The notes under the pieces are model-generated. The model saw only the letters and a list, made by a program, of their open reading frames with translations. It searched no databases and had not been told where the DNA came from. From Pelagovum sp. HNIBRBA483 (GTDB taxonomy: Bacteria; Pseudomonadota; Alphaproteobacteria; Rhodobacterales; Rhodobacteraceae), in the NCBI RefSeq assembly GCF_040931995.1, contig NZ_CP162412.1:2395001-2459000 (forward strand): a stretch of 64,000 nucleotides of DNA, written 5' to 3'. Positions within the stretch are counted from its first letter, which is position 1; each line of letters starts with the position of its first letter. This document shows positions 35,387-45,419 of the stretch, in pieces. The translations under genes and the position numbers were made by a program.

Positions 35387-37008
35387 GCCCTTTCGACTTC
35401 AAAAACGTCAACACGTCTCGCCTGCGAGATCTTTGACAATGGGAATGACAGGCCCATTTCAGCCAACTTCGGCTCAATCCTTGATCTAAGCTCCACCGCC
35501 GCCAGTTCAAATGCCGATTTGTCCTGCCAATTTTCGTATGGATCGAGATAGGGCCTTGCTTCGGCAGGTCCGTCACATGGGATCTGCACGCCCCAGACCT
35601 GATCCGTTTTGAACTCGCCCGCCTCAAGCGACCCATCGATCGCGGCACCCAAAAGGCTGCGCGTAACTGTTATGGGCATCCTTTTGCCCGTTTCCACGCC
35701 GCCGCCGCTCCAGCCGGTATTCACCAACCAAACCTGCGCGCCCGAATGCTCCAGCTTGGCCTCGAAGAGGTCAGCATAGACAGCCGGATCGCGGGTCAGG
35801 AACGGCGCTCCGAAACAGGTCGAAAAGGTAGGCTCCGGTTTCCCAACGCCCCGCTCGGTTCCGGCAACCTTGGATGTGAACCCCAGCAGGAATAAGGCGC
35901 GTGCCTCAACGGGCGACAATTTCGCAACGGGGGGCGTCACTCCGAAGGCGTCACATGTCAGCAGGAAAATGTGCCGCGGTTCACCTCCACGCGATGTGGA
36001 GCTCGCATTTTTCAGGTGATCGAGAGGATAGGCCGCGCGCGTGTTTTCAGTAATTGTATCGTCATCCAGTAATAGCGTCCGGCTTTGATCGTCCATTACG
36101 ACGTTTTCAAGCACCGTCCCAAAGGAATGCACCGCGCCCCAGATATCCGGCTCCGATTGTTGCGACAGGCGGATAGTCTTGGCATAGCACCCCCCCTCAA
36201 AATTGAAGACACCGCCGTCAGACCAGCCGTGTTCGTCATCGCCAATCAATTTCCGTGTTGGATCGGCTGAAAGCGTTGTCTTGCCTGTGCCGGAAAGTCC
36301 GAAGAAAAGCGCCGTATCGCGCGGGTCATGCAGCGCATGGTTAGCGGAACAGTGCATCGGTAGAATGCCCCGAGATGGGTACAAGTGGTTGAGAATGGTA
36401 AAGGCCGATTTCTTGTTCTCACCCGAGTATTCGGTTCCCGCGATCAGAACGAGCTTTTGCTCGAAACTGAGTGCCACGACAGTCTCGCTCCGAGTCCCAT
36501 GCCGCTCAGGATCGGCAAGAAAACCCGGAAGGTTGATGATCGTGAAGTCCGGCACATAGGTCTGCAACTCTGCCTGCGAAGGACGACGCAGCATATGACG
36601 CAGGAACAGCGCATGCCATGTGAATTCCGCGATCAACCGAATACCGACCGCGTTCGCCGGATCGGCGCCGCAAACCAGATCCTGAACTTCGACGTCCCGA
36701 TCTCCCAGATAAGCCAACATGTCGGTCTTTAGTGTTTCGAAATTCGATGGGGTCATGGCTCGGTTGCCTTCCCACCAAATCTCCGCCTGCGTCGACGGCT
36801 CGGACACGATGTGTTTGTCCTTAGGCGAGCGGCCCGTGTACTTCCCTGTGTTCACAACCAGCGCGCCAGTCTCGGAAAGACGGCCCTCACCCTTCATCAG
36901 GGCGGTTTCCAGCAGCGCCGCAGTCCCGGCGTTATAGCGCGCGGACCGCGCTGCGTATCCCTGCGCCTGCAAGCTCCAGCTCAAATTGCGCACCCCCTCA
37001 TCAAGCAT
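35383..37008 (-). CDS. pckA: Phosphoenolpyruvate carboxykinase (ATP)
   Basis: A 541-residue ATP-type PEP carboxykinase. Signatures are TGKYTGRSPKDKHIV, LHDPRDTALFFGLSGTGKTT with the kinase P-loop, DDEHGWSDGGVFNFEGGCYAK with metal-binding Asp residues, and GVGKPEPTFSTCFGAPF with the substrate Arg region. It makes PEP from oxaloacetate for gluconeogenesis, needed when growing on organic acids. It is preceded by 287 bases of non-coding DNA after pntB, so it likely has its own promoter, and its stop overlaps the BLUF gene start. Confidence 0.97.
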   Translation of the reverse strand: MLDEGVRNLSWSLQAQGYAARSARYNAGTAALLETALMKGEGRLSETGALVVNTGKYTGRSPKDKHIVSEPSTQAEIWWEGNRAMTPSNFETLKTDMLAYLGDRDVEVQDLVCGADPANAVGIRLIAEFTWHALFLRHMLRRPSQAELQTYVPDFTIINLPGFLADPERHGTRSETVVALSFEQKLVLIAGTEYSGENKKSAFTILNHLYPSRGILPMHCSANHALHDPRDTALFFGLSGTGKTTLSADPTRKLIGDDEHGWSDGGVFNFEGGCYAKTIRLSQQSEPDIWGAVHSFGTVLENVVMDDQSRTLLLDDDTITENTRAAYPLDHLKNASSTSRGGEPRHIFLLTCDAFGVTPPVAKLSPVEARALFLLGFTSKVAGTERGVGKPEPTFSTCFGAPFLTRDPAVYADLFEAKLEHSGAQVWLVNTGWSGGGVETGKRMPITVTRSLLGAAIDGSLEAGEFKTDQVWGVQIPCDGPAEARPYLDPYENWQDKSAFELAAVELRSRIEPKLAEMGLSFPLSKISQARRVDVFEVERA

Positions 37009-37053
37009 AGCTTACTCCCACTTCTTGGCTCTGTCCGAGCTCTATTTTGGGAT

Positions 37054-37072
37054 GGATCAATTGGCATGATCC
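37054..37072. promoter_or_regulatory. Possible operator upstream of pckA
   Basis: ggatca (37054-37059) and tgatcc (37067-37072) form an inverted repeat with a 7-base spacer, 46 bases upstream of the pckA ATG. The arms are short, so this could be chance; no regulator can be assigned. Confidence 0.3.
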
Positions 37073-37295
37073 GAGTGTGTGCCCAATCCGCGTTGGCGAT
37101 ATTTTCAGCACCTGCCGGATCGGCTGAATCAGAGGCCGAACACCCGCGAACCCAAGGCCAAAATAGAAATACAGCCCCCAGAGATCCCCAAGGATCAACC
37201 ACTCTTCACTTTTCTCAGAGATCATTCTCATTTTTCGGGTCCTTACGGGCACCCACACTTTTTCGCGCAGGTACCCTTACTCTTCGCCCTGCCCG

Positions 37296-38729
37296 TTAAC
37301 TGATTTTTGTCAGCAGGGTATCGAGGCTTGCTTTGGCATCGCCGTAGAACATGCGCGTGTTTTCTTTGTAGAAGAGCGGGTTTTCGATGCCCGAATAGCC
37401 CGTGCCCTGTCCCCGCTTGGAGACGAACACCTGCTTGGCCTTCCAGCATTCCAGCACCGGCATACCCGCGATGGGGCTGTTCGGGTCTTCTTGTGCCGCA
37501 GGGTTCACGATGTCGTTGGAGCCGATCACGATGGCCACGTCCGTTTCAGGGAAGTCCTCGTTGATCTCGTCCATCTCCATCACGATGTCATAGGGCACCT
37601 TCGCTTCCGCCAACAGCACGTTCATATGCCCCGGCAAGCGCCCCGCAACGGGGTGAATGGCAAAGCGCACGTTCTTGCCCTTGGCCCGCAGGCGGCGGGT
37701 CAGTTCCGCCACGTTCTGTTGCGCCTGCGCCACCGCCATACCGTAGCCCGGGATGATGATCACGCTGTCGGCCTCGTCCAGAGCCTGCGCCACACCATCC
37801 GCCTCGATCGCGATCTGCTCGCCCTCGACCTCCATCGCCGGCCCCGCAGCGCCGCCAAAGCCCCCGAGGATCACGCTGATGAACGACCGGTTCATCGCCT
37901 TACACATGATGTAGCTGAGGATCGCGCCCGACGAACCGACCAAGGCACCCACAACGATCAGCAGGTCGTTGCCGAGGCTGAAGCCAATCGCCGCCGCGGC
38001 CCACCCCGAATAGGAGTTCAGCATCGACACAACCACCGGCATGTCCGCGCCGCCGATCCCCATGATCAGGTGATAGCCGATGAACAGCGCCGCCGCCGTC
38101 AGGATCAACAGGGGCAGCATCGCGCCCGCGTTCAGATACCACACAAGGCACACGACCGAGAGCAAAGCCGCCGCCGCATTCAGCAGATGCCCGCCCGGCA
38201 GCTTTGTCGCAGCCGAGTTCACCTTGCCCGCCAGCTTGCCATAGGCAATCACCGAGCCGGTGAAGGTCACCGCACCGATCCAGATGCCCAGCGACAACTC
38301 GATCTTCAGGATCGCGATCTCAATCGGCTCTTTCTTGGCGACCAACAGCGCAAACGCGCCCTCAACGCCTTCGCCCGCAGCCTTCGCCGCTTCAACGAGG
38401 TTAATGGTCATCTCGGCATTGAAGCCCACGAACACCGCCGCAAGGCCCACCAGCGAGTGCATCGCCGCCACCAGCTGCGGCATCTCGGTCATCTGCACCC
38501 GCATCGCCACATAATAGCCGATCAGGCCACCCGCTGCGATCAGCACCAGCGACAGAAGCCACAGCCCCGCCCCCGGTCCAACCAGCGTCGCAAAGACCGC
38601 AATCGCCATCCCCACGATGCCGTACCACACCGCGCGTTTCGCGCTTTCCTGCCCAGACAATCCCCCCAGCGAGAGGATGAACAGAACACCGGCAACGACA
38701 TAGGCTGCCATGGTAAACGAATTTTCCAT
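37296..38729 (-). CDS. pntB: NAD(P) transhydrogenase, beta subunit
   Basis: A 477-residue membrane protein with about eight or nine spans in the first ~290 residues and a C-terminal NADP-binding domain with [48 protein letters not shown]-like (here [13 protein letters not shown]) and [11 protein letters not shown] near the end. With PntA it couples proton entry to hydride transfer from NADH to NADP+. It follows pntA after 15 bases. Confidence 0.96.
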   Translation of the reverse strand: MENSFTMAAYVVAGVLFILSLGGLSGQESAKRAVWYGIVGMAIAVFATLVGPGAGLWLLSLVLIAAGGLIGYYVAMRVQMTEMPQLVAAMHSLVGLAAVFVGFNAEMTINLVEAAKAAGEGVEGAFALLVAKKEPIEIAILKIELSLGIWIGAVTFTGSVIAYGKLAGKVNSAATKLPGGHLLNAAAALLSVVCLVWYLNAGAMLPLLILTAAALFIGYHLIMGIGGADMPVVVSMLNSYSGWAAAAIGFSLGNDLLIVVGALVGSSGAILSYIMCKAMNRSFISVILGGFGGAAGPAMEVEGEQIAIEADGVAQALDEADSVIIIPGYGMAVAQAQQNVAELTRRLRAKGKNVRFAIHPVAGRLPGHMNVLLAEAKVPYDIVMEMDEINEDFPETDVAIVIGSNDIVNPAAQEDPNSPIAGMPVLECWKAKQVFVSKRGQGTGYSGIENPLFYKENTRMFYGDAKASLDTLLTKIS

Positions 38730-38744
38730 TGTTCTGGCTCCCCC

Positions 38745-40325
38745 TTAAGATTTCTGGAACATGGCGAGCATGCGCCGGGTGACAAGGAAGCCACCAAAGA
38801 TGTTGATACCCGCCATAAAGACCGAGATGGCCGCCAACAGGATCACGAGGAACCCGCCCGATCCGATCTGGATCAAGGCGCCCAGAATGATGATCGACGA
38901 GATCGCGTTCGTCACCGCCATCAGCGGTGTGTGCAGCGAATGCGCGACGTTCCAGATCACCTGGAAGCCGATGAACACCGACAGAACGAACACGATGAAG
39001 TGCTGCATGAAGCTCGCCGGCATATCCGGGATCAGCCCCACGCCAAGGATCAGCGCCGCGCCGATGGCCAGCAGCGTCACCTGGTTCTTGGTCTGCGCCT
39101 TGAAGGCCGCAGCTTCCGCCGCGCGCTTCTCCTCCGGCGTCAGCTCCTTGGCCGCTTCCTTCTTCGGAGCAGCCGCAATCGCCTGCACCTTCGGCGGTGG
39201 TGGCGGGAAGGTGATCTCCCCCTCATGGGTGATCGTGGCACCACGGATCACGTCATCGTCCATATTGTGGTTCGGCGTGCCGTCCTTCTCGGGCGTCAGG
39301 TCCGTCATCATATGGCGGATGTTCGTCGCATAGAGCGTCGAGGCCTGCTGCGCCATCCGGCTGGGGAAGTCGGTATAGCCGATGATGATCACGCCGTTAT
39401 CGGTCACGATCCGCTCGTCGGCCTTGGTCAGCTTGCAGTTGCCGCCCCGCTCTGCCGCCAGATCGACGATCACCGACCCCGGCTTCATCGCCTGCACCAT
39501 GTCCTCGGTCCACAGCTCCGGCGCCTCGCGGTTCGGGATCAGCGCGGTGGTGATGACGATATCCATTTCAGGGGCCAACTCGCGGAACTTCGCCAGCTGC
39601 GCCTCACGGAATTCCGGCGAGGAAACAGAGGCATAGCCGCCGCTGGCAGATCCATCCTGCTGTTCTTCCTCGAAATCGAGATAGACGAACTCAGCGCCCA
39701 TCGATTCCACCTGCTCGGCCACTTCCGGCCGCACGTCGAAGGCATAGGTCATCGCGCCCAGCGAGGTCGATGTCCCGATCGCCGCCAGACCGGCCACACC
39801 AGCGCCCACGATCAGCACCTTCGCCGGCGGCACCTTGCCCGCCGCCGTCACCTGCCCGGTGAAGAACCGGCCAAAGTTGTTGCCCGCCTCGATCACCGCG
39901 CGATAGCCCGCGATATTCGCCATCGAGGACAGCGCATCCATCTTCTGCGCGCGGCTGATGCGCGGCACCATGTCCATCGCAATCACGCTCGCGCCCTTCG
40001 AACGCGCCAACTCCATCAGCGCCTCGTTCGACGCAGGATAGAAAAACGAAATCAAAGTCTGACCCTTCGTCAGACGCTTGGCCTCCGTCTCCGAAGGCGG
40101 ACGCACCTTCGCAACGATGTCGGCCTGGCCCCACAACTCGGCAGCGCTGGTCACAACGGTGACACCGGCCTCTTCATAGGTGGCGTCAGAGAAACCGGCC
40201 CGCGCTCCTGCTCCGGTTTCAACCAGGCACTCATAGCCCAGTTTTTGAAGTTGGCGCGCCGAGTCCGGCGTCATTCCGACCCGCGCCTCCCCTTCGTAGA
40301 TCTCTTTTGGTGTCCCGATTTTCAT
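38745..40325 (-). CDS. pntA: NAD(P) transhydrogenase, alpha subunit (fused type)
   Basis: A 526-residue protein joining the NAD(H)-binding part (about residues 1-380; [20 protein letters not shown] at the start and [20 protein letters not shown] as Rossmann motif) through a linker rich in A, P and K to three or four membrane spans at about 420-526. In many alphaproteobacteria these parts are separate PntAA and PntAB; here they are one chain as in enterobacteria. It starts 21 bases after the dehydratase stop, so it may be co-transcribed with the upstream catabolic genes. Confidence 0.95.
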   Translation of the reverse strand: MKIGTPKEIYEGEARVGMTPDSARQLQKLGYECLVETGAGARAGFSDATYEEAGVTVVTSAAELWGQADIVAKVRPPSETEAKRLTKGQTLISFFYPASNEALMELARSKGASVIAMDMVPRISRAQKMDALSSMANIAGYRAVIEAGNNFGRFFTGQVTAAGKVPPAKVLIVGAGVAGLAAIGTSTSLGAMTYAFDVRPEVAEQVESMGAEFVYLDFEEEQQDGSASGGYASVSSPEFREAQLAKFRELAPEMDIVITTALIPNREAPELWTEDMVQAMKPGSVIVDLAAERGGNCKLTKADERIVTDNGVIIIGYTDFPSRMAQQASTLYATNIRHMMTDLTPEKDGTPNHNMDDDVIRGATITHEGEITFPPPPPKVQAIAAAPKKEAAKELTPEEKRAAEAAAFKAQTKNQVTLLAIGAALILGVGLIPDMPASFMQHFIVFVLSVFIGFQVIWNVAHSLHTPLMAVTNAISSIIILGALIQIGSGGFLVILLAAISVFMAGINIFGGFLVTRRMLAMFQKS

Positions 40326-40346
40326 CCGTCGTTACCCTTTTTTAGC

Positions 40347-42065
40347 TCACTTTTTCAGCGGGTTAGGCTGCAAAATCGCGAAATCGCAGCCTTCGTCCGC
40401 CTGAAGAACCTGTTCGGCATAAAGCCGGTCGTACCCGCGTCGCGTGTCGGCCGGTTCATTGTCGGAAGTCCATTGCGCGCGGCGTCGATCAAGTTCCGCC
40501 TCGTCCACCAGGAGTTCGATGCTCTTGTTCTTGACCGACAGTCGAATTCGGTCACCGTTCTGGACCAATCCCAAGACTCCGCCGGTCGAGCTTTCGGGCG
40601 CGACGTGAAGCACGATCGTCCCGAAGGCTGTGCCAGACATCCTCGCATCCGAGATGCGCACCATATCCTTGACACCTTTGGAGCTGAGTTTCCGGGGGAT
40701 CGGCAGATAACCGGCCTCAGGCATACCGGAGGCACTCTTCGGACCTGCATTTTGCAAGACCATGAAATCATCCTCGGTAATATCAAGATCAGGGTCGTCC
40801 ACACGGTTGGCCAGGTCCTCAAGAGAACTGAACACCACCGCACGGCCTTCTTTCTCGAACAACCGCTCGTCCGCAGCGGACCGTTTCAGGATGGCGCCAC
40901 GCGGCGCGATATTGCCAAAGAGCGCGACGAGGCCGCCCTGTGGCTCCAGCGGCTCAGTCGCACTGGAAATGATGCGCCGATCCACATATCCCGGATCCTG
41001 TTCCAGACGGTCACCCAAGGTTTCGCCCGTCACCGAGAGCGTATCCAAGTGCAGAAGCGGTTTGAGTTCACGAAGAACAGCCCCCATTCCGCCCGCATAG
41101 AAGAAATCTTCCATATAGGCAGAGCCAACCGGCTTCAGATTGACCAGCACAGGGGTCGTGTCGGACAACTCATTCATACGGTCCAGAGAGATGCGTATCC
41201 CAAGCCGTCCGGCGATGGCCGTGAGGTGGATGATTGCATTCGTGGACCCCCCCAACGCCAGCAGGACGCGAAGCGCGTTTTCGACGGATTTTTCAGTGAT
41301 CAACTGGCTTGGCCGGATCGGATTTGTGACCATCCGCGCCGCAGCCAAACCCGACGCCTCGCCTGCGCGCAATCGGTCGGCATTAACGGCAGGGATGGCG
41401 GCCGTGCCCGGCAAAGACATACCGAGTGTCTCGGCTATACAGGCCATTGTCGAGGCTGTCCCCATGACAGCGCATGTGCCGGCAGTCGTGGCGAGACGCC
41501 CCTCGATCTGGCTAATTTCATCACCAGAGACTTCGCCCGCGCGGTACTTGCCCCAGAACCGGCGACAATCCGTGCAGGCGCCCAAGCGCTCTTCGCCGTG
41601 CCGCGATGTCATCATTGGCCCGGCAACAAGCTGAACCGCCGGAAGATCCGCAGAAGCCGCGCCCATCAACTGGGCAGGCACGGTCTTGTCGCATCCCCCC
41701 ATCAGCACGACCGCATCCATTGGCTGAGCGCGGATCATTTCCTCCGTGTCCATCGACATAAGATTGCGAAATTTCAGGCTGGTTGGGCTGAGATAGACTT
41801 CGCCAAGCGAGATCGTCGGAAATTCAACCGGCAAACCGCCGCCCAGAAGCACCCCGCGCTTCACCGCTTCAAGCAGTTCAGGGAAATGCCGATGGCAGCT
41901 ATTGAAGCCCGAAAAACTGTTCGCGATACCGACGATAGGCTTTTTCAGAACGTCTTGTGAATAGCCCATCGACGCTGCGAAAGACCGTCGAAGGTAGACC
42001 GAAAAATCTCTGTCACCATAATTGGTCAGGCCCCTTGCGAAGCCTTGTTCATTGTCGTCTGTCAT
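40347..42065 (-). CDS. IlvD/Edd-family dehydratase (sugar-acid type likely)
   Basis: A 572-residue iron-sulfur dehydratase. The three presumed cluster ligands are Cys57 (SFSGFNSCHRHF), Cys125 (LMGGCDKT) and Cys198 (TTAGTCAVMGTAST), spaced like those of L-arabonate-type 2Fe-2S dehydratases. Other family stretches are LALGGSTNAIIHL, FGNIAPRGAILK and SDARMSGTAFGTIVLH. The family removes water from 2,3-dihydroxy acids to give 2-keto-3-deoxy acids. Close spacing of 6 bases to the aldehyde dehydrogenase upstream suggests it works in the same pathway. Biosynthetic dihydroxyacid dehydratase is less likely given the catabolic context and sequence subgroup. Confidence 0.88.
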   Translation of the reverse strand: MTDDNEQGFARGLTNYGDRDFSVYLRRSFAASMGYSQDVLKKPIVGIANSFSGFNSCHRHFPELLEAVKRGVLLGGGLPVEFPTISLGEVYLSPTSLKFRNLMSMDTEEMIRAQPMDAVVLMGGCDKTVPAQLMGAASADLPAVQLVAGPMMTSRHGEERLGACTDCRRFWGKYRAGEVSGDEISQIEGRLATTAGTCAVMGTASTMACIAETLGMSLPGTAAIPAVNADRLRAGEASGLAAARMVTNPIRPSQLITEKSVENALRVLLALGGSTNAIIHLTAIAGRLGIRISLDRMNELSDTTPVLVNLKPVGSAYMEDFFYAGGMGAVLRELKPLLHLDTLSVTGETLGDRLEQDPGYVDRRIISSATEPLEPQGGLVALFGNIAPRGAILKRSAADERLFEKEGRAVVFSSLEDLANRVDDPDLDITEDDFMVLQNAGPKSASGMPEAGYLPIPRKLSSKGVKDMVRISDARMSGTAFGTIVLHVAPESSTGGVLGLVQNGDRIRLSVKNKSIELLVDEAELDRRRAQWTSDNEPADTRRGYDRLYAEQVLQADEGCDFAILQPNPLKK

Positions 42066-42071
42066 ATCTTC

Positions 42072-43514
42072 TTATCCCGCGAGTTTCATCTTGACGTATT
42101 TCGGATCCAAGTAATCGTGCATCCCAAGGCTCCCGCCCTCGCGGCCCATGCCGCTTTCCTTGACCCCGCCAAACGGAGCCTCAGCGGTTGCGAGAAGCAT
42201 CTCGTTCACCCCGACCATACCCAGTTCGAGATCTTCATAGGCGCGGGTTGCAGTGGTCAAGTTGTTGGAGAACACATACCCCGCCAACCCGAATGGCAGC
42301 GAATTGGCGCGCGCGATCACCTCATCATAATCTGTGAATGTGGTAATCGGCGCGATCGGACCAAATGGTTCCTCGGTCATCACCAGCGCATCGTCCGGCA
42401 CGCGCCCCAGAACGGTGGGCTCCACGAAATACCCCTTGTTGAATCCGGCTGGACGTTTCCCCCCGGCCAACAATTCCGCGCCGCGATCCAATGCATCTTG
42501 GGTCATTTTCTGAATGGTTTCCAGCCCGCGCTTGTTCGCCATTGGGCCGATTTGCACGCCATCGTCCAATCCGCGCCCGATCTTGAGTGAATTGGCGATT
42601 TCCGCGAAACGAGAGGCGAACTTCTCGTAACTATTTTCATGAACGTAGAATCTGGTTGGCGAAATACAAACCTGACCGCAATTGCGGAATTTTGTAGGCG
42701 CACATATTTCGGCTGCTTTCTCAGCGTCGAAATCGTCAAACACCAGAACAGGGCCGTGGCCTCCCAATTCCATCGACACCTTCTTGACCCCCTCCGCAGC
42801 AAGCGAAAGGATTTGTTTGCCGACAGGAACAGAGCCCGTCACGCTGACCTTTCGCACGATGGGAGAGCGGATGAGTTTTTCAGCAATTTGGCCCGAATTG
42901 CCGGTCAACATATTCACGACCCCAGGCGGAATGCCCGCATCATGGCAGGCCTGTATCAGAGCAGCACATGAAGCTGGTGTTTCACCTGCGGGCTTGATGA
43001 TGATCGCGCAACCGGCCCCAAGAGCGGCTGCAATCTTTCTGGCCGGCAACAATGCCGGAAAATTCCATGCTGAAAAGGCCGCAACGACGCCAACAGGTTG
43101 ATATATCACCGCCATGCGGCTGTCGCTGGTGCGCGCTTCGATGATCTGGCCATAAATACGTTTGGTTTCTTCCGAATACCATTCGAACTGGTCGGCCGCA
43201 GCGCCGGTTTCGCCCATGGACTCGGCCAATGGCTTGCCGGTTTCCAACGACATAAGCCTTGCGATCTCACTCTGCCTCTCGCGTATCAGATCAGCAACTT
43301 TGCGGATCTTTGCCGCTCGGTCCCATGTCCCGGTTTTGCGCCAAACATCAAAGCCGTCTTTTGCCGCTGAAAGCGCCCGATTGATGTCGTCATCTGCGGC
43401 GACGGCGATCGAACCAATCACATCTTCCGATGCCGGACACGTCACCGGCTTGGTCGCACCGTCCGAAGCATTGCACCAGTCGCCATTGATGAAGAGTTCA
43501 ATATTCTCATACAT
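42072..43514 (-). CDS. NAD(P)-dependent aldehyde dehydrogenase, succinate-semialdehyde/ketoglutarate-semialdehyde type
   Basis: A 480-residue ALDH superfamily protein. Asn152 (FSAWNFPALL), Lys174 (IIIKPAGETP), Glu249 (VSMELGGHGP) and catalytic Cys283 (RNCGQVCISP) are in place. The overall sequence resembles succinate-semialdehyde and 2-oxoglutarate-semialdehyde dehydrogenases, which oxidise short semialdehydes to dicarboxylates. In this cluster it could oxidise the aldehyde acid made by the dehydratase or the ThDP enzyme. It starts 12 bases after the ThDP enzyme stop, behind AAGGAGC. Confidence 0.9.
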   Translation of the reverse strand: MYENIELFINGDWCNASDGATKPVTCPASEDVIGSIAVAADDDINRALSAAKDGFDVWRKTGTWDRAAKIRKVADLIRERQSEIARLMSLETGKPLAESMGETGAAADQFEWYSEETKRIYGQIIEARTSDSRMAVIYQPVGVVAAFSAWNFPALLPARKIAAALGAGCAIIIKPAGETPASCAALIQACHDAGIPPGVVNMLTGNSGQIAEKLIRSPIVRKVSVTGSVPVGKQILSLAAEGVKKVSMELGGHGPVLVFDDFDAEKAAEICAPTKFRNCGQVCISPTRFYVHENSYEKFASRFAEIANSLKIGRGLDDGVQIGPMANKRGLETIQKMTQDALDRGAELLAGGKRPAGFNKGYFVEPTVLGRVPDDALVMTEEPFGPIAPITTFTDYDEVIARANSLPFGLAGYVFSNNLTTATRAYEDLELGMVGVNEMLLATAEAPFGGVKESGMGREGGSLGMHDYLDPKYVKMKLAG

Positions 43515-43526
43515 TGATGCCGCTCC

Positions 43527-45419
43527 TTAAATAGTCGCGTTCAGGTACGCGCCCTGAACTTCTTCGACCCAATTTCCGACATTCCAGGACCCATAGGCTC
43601 CCATACCTGCGATCGGGTCACGTCCCGAATAGACAGGGATATGAAGCAGCGAGAGTCCATCGTAGGCATGCGCCTCAGTTAGCGCAGCCTCGAGCGCACT
43701 ACGGGTGAAGCCTCCGTGAAGCGCCTTCACACCGGACACCGACGCCGCCATCGCCCTGTAATCAACCGCCACACTGTCATTCGTTTTGAATTCGCGCCCA
43801 TACTGGTCGTATTGAAGGCCGGTGATCGCCGCCATCCGCCGGTTGTCAAACAGGGCAATCATACCGCGAACGCCATGCTCGACCGCATCAATCAGGATTT
43901 GCGGGTTCATCATGAAGGAGCCATCCCCGGTGAAGGCGATGCCGTATTTGGCATCCTTCACCAACGCGCCACCCAAAAGAGCCGATCCCGAAAACCCCAT
44001 GAAGGAGGCTCCCGTCTCGGTGTATGTCTGGCCGGGCGCATCGTCTTCTACGATCTGGAACCCATTGGCCTGCACATCACCCGCGTCGAAGAATTTGATC
44101 GCGCCGACCTTGTTGGCAAAAGACGCAACAGTGTGGATCGCGGCGGGTTGGGTGAGGACAGGTTGCTGCCACACTTCGTCGGCAATCGGTTCCGCGTGAA
44201 TCCGCTTTGCCTTGAAGGCCGTCCATTCATCCTTCTTTGCGGCACAATCCCGGATCCAGTCCTTGCGCAAGTCAATGCCCGCATCATCGCCCAGCTCCGC
44301 TAGCAGCATATCAATGACCGATGTGATATCGCCCGGAAGGCATACCGTGTTGGCATAATGGGTCAAATCGTCGAGATCACCGTTGATGTTCAACACGGCT
44401 TGCGCATTTGGATAGCCGACACCCGAACAATCCGCCTGACACACACCGCGGCTTCCGATCACGATTAGCGCATCAGCATTTTGCATCGCGTAGTTGCCCG
44501 AGATCGAACCTTTGGAACCGCCCACATGCATGTTCTGGGCATGTGCGTCCATCAGAACCCCGGTTGACCCTGGCGACAATACAACAGGGGCGCCGATGCG
44601 TGTGGCAAGCGATCTTACAGCCATATAATGTGACCGGGTGCCCCCTCCGGCTTTTATGACAATGCGTTTATAACGACGCAGGAAATCTACAGCGGCGCCC
44701 AGATCGTCGGATCTTGCTGGCGCAACCGGCGGCAATGTCTGACGCCCTGGCAGGGTCGCAATATTGATCTTGGTCATTTGCGGCTGGGTGTTGATAGGCA
44801 GCATGATGAAAAACGGGCCCGCCTTGTAAGGGTGATGGGCGCAAGCCGTTCCCCGTCGCATGCATTCACGCAGTGCGCCTGGCGTGTGCAGCGTATAGGA
44901 TTGCCCCATAAGGGCAGTCATCTTACCGAAAACCCCCTGCTCGGGCTTCGGTACCTGCTGCATGTTGTAGCCTTCGCCCTGTGTCGTCTCGTCACCATAG
45001 ATATGGTAAACCCCAACCCCGTTAGACGCCGCAGCGAGCGATCCTGCCATCGCCTGAAGTCCACCCGGTCCAATGGATGTGACAACTGCAGGCGTTTTGC
45101 CGTAAACCCATGCATAGGCTGTGGCTGCATGCGCCATTTCCACTTCATTGCGGCAGTTTATGACCTCAACCGCACCTTCCTCGTGATAAATGCGCAAGAC
45201 CTCGCCGAGATCGGTCGAGCCGTGTCCGAAGATCGCAAAGTAGCGGCGAACGCCTTGCTTCATCAGGGCGACAACAAGCGCCTCTGAAAGTGTCAGATCG
45301 ACAATACCACCGTTCTGATCGTCGATCAGCGCATCTTCGACAGACTTGACCGCCAGCCTGATTGCTCTTTTCCGAATTTCGTTCTCGGGTTCGTCGGGGA
45401 TCTTGTTTTTGTCAAGCAT
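43527..45419 (-). CDS. Thiamine-diphosphate-dependent enzyme, IolD/acetolactate-synthase-like
   Basis: A 630-residue three-domain ThDP enzyme. The N-terminal PYR domain has the catalytic-type Glu in NCRNEVEMAHAATAYA and VVTSIGPGGLQAMAG. The C-terminal PP domain has the ThDP-binding motif FTGDGSFMMN with the following FDNRRMAA. The length and N-terminal extension resemble 3D-trihydroxycyclohexane-1,2-dione hydrolase (IolD) and cyclohexane-1,2-dione hydrolase more than acetolactate synthase. Those enzymes open cyclic 1,2-diketones. No other iol genes are visible, so the substrate is unknown. The start overlaps the end of tctA by 8 bases. Confidence 0.82.
   Translation of the reverse strand: MLDKNKIPDEPENEIRKRAIRLAVKSVEDALIDDQNGGIVDLTLSEALVVALMKQGVRRYFAIFGHGSTDLGEVLRIYHEEGAVEVINCRNEVEMAHAATAYAWVYGKTPAVVTSIGPGGLQAMAGSLAAASNGVGVYHIYGDETTQGEGYNMQQVPKPEQGVFGKMTALMGQSYTLHTPGALRECMRRGTACAHHPYKAGPFFIMLPINTQPQMTKINIATLPGRQTLPPVAPARSDDLGAAVDFLRRYKRIVIKAGGGTRSHYMAVRSLATRIGAPVVLSPGSTGVLMDAHAQNMHVGGSKGSISGNYAMQNADALIVIGSRGVCQADCSGVGYPNAQAVLNINGDLDDLTHYANTVCLPGDITSVIDMLLAELGDDAGIDLRKDWIRDCAAKKDEWTAFKAKRIHAEPIADEVWQQPVLTQPAAIHTVASFANKVGAIKFFDAGDVQANGFQIVEDDAPGQTYTETGASFMGFSGSALLGGALVKDAKYGIAFTGDGSFMMNPQILIDAVEHGVRGMIALFDNRRMAAITGLQYDQYGREFKTNDSVAVDYRAMAASVSGVKALHGGFTRSALEAALTEAHAYDGLSLLHIPVYSGRDPIAGMGAYGSWNVGNWVEEVQGAYLNATI

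Noticed and set aside
37491-41960. A 1489-codon open frame on the plus strand
   Set aside because: It is antisense to pntB, pntA and the dehydratase. Its composition is very rich in His, Arg and Gln with no family signature, as expected from codon bias of the genes on the other strand.
43527-45419. Assignment of the ThDP enzyme as IolD of inositol catabolism
   Set aside because: Similarity is at the level of the enzyme group only and no other inositol genes (iolB, iolC, iolE, iolG) are nearby.
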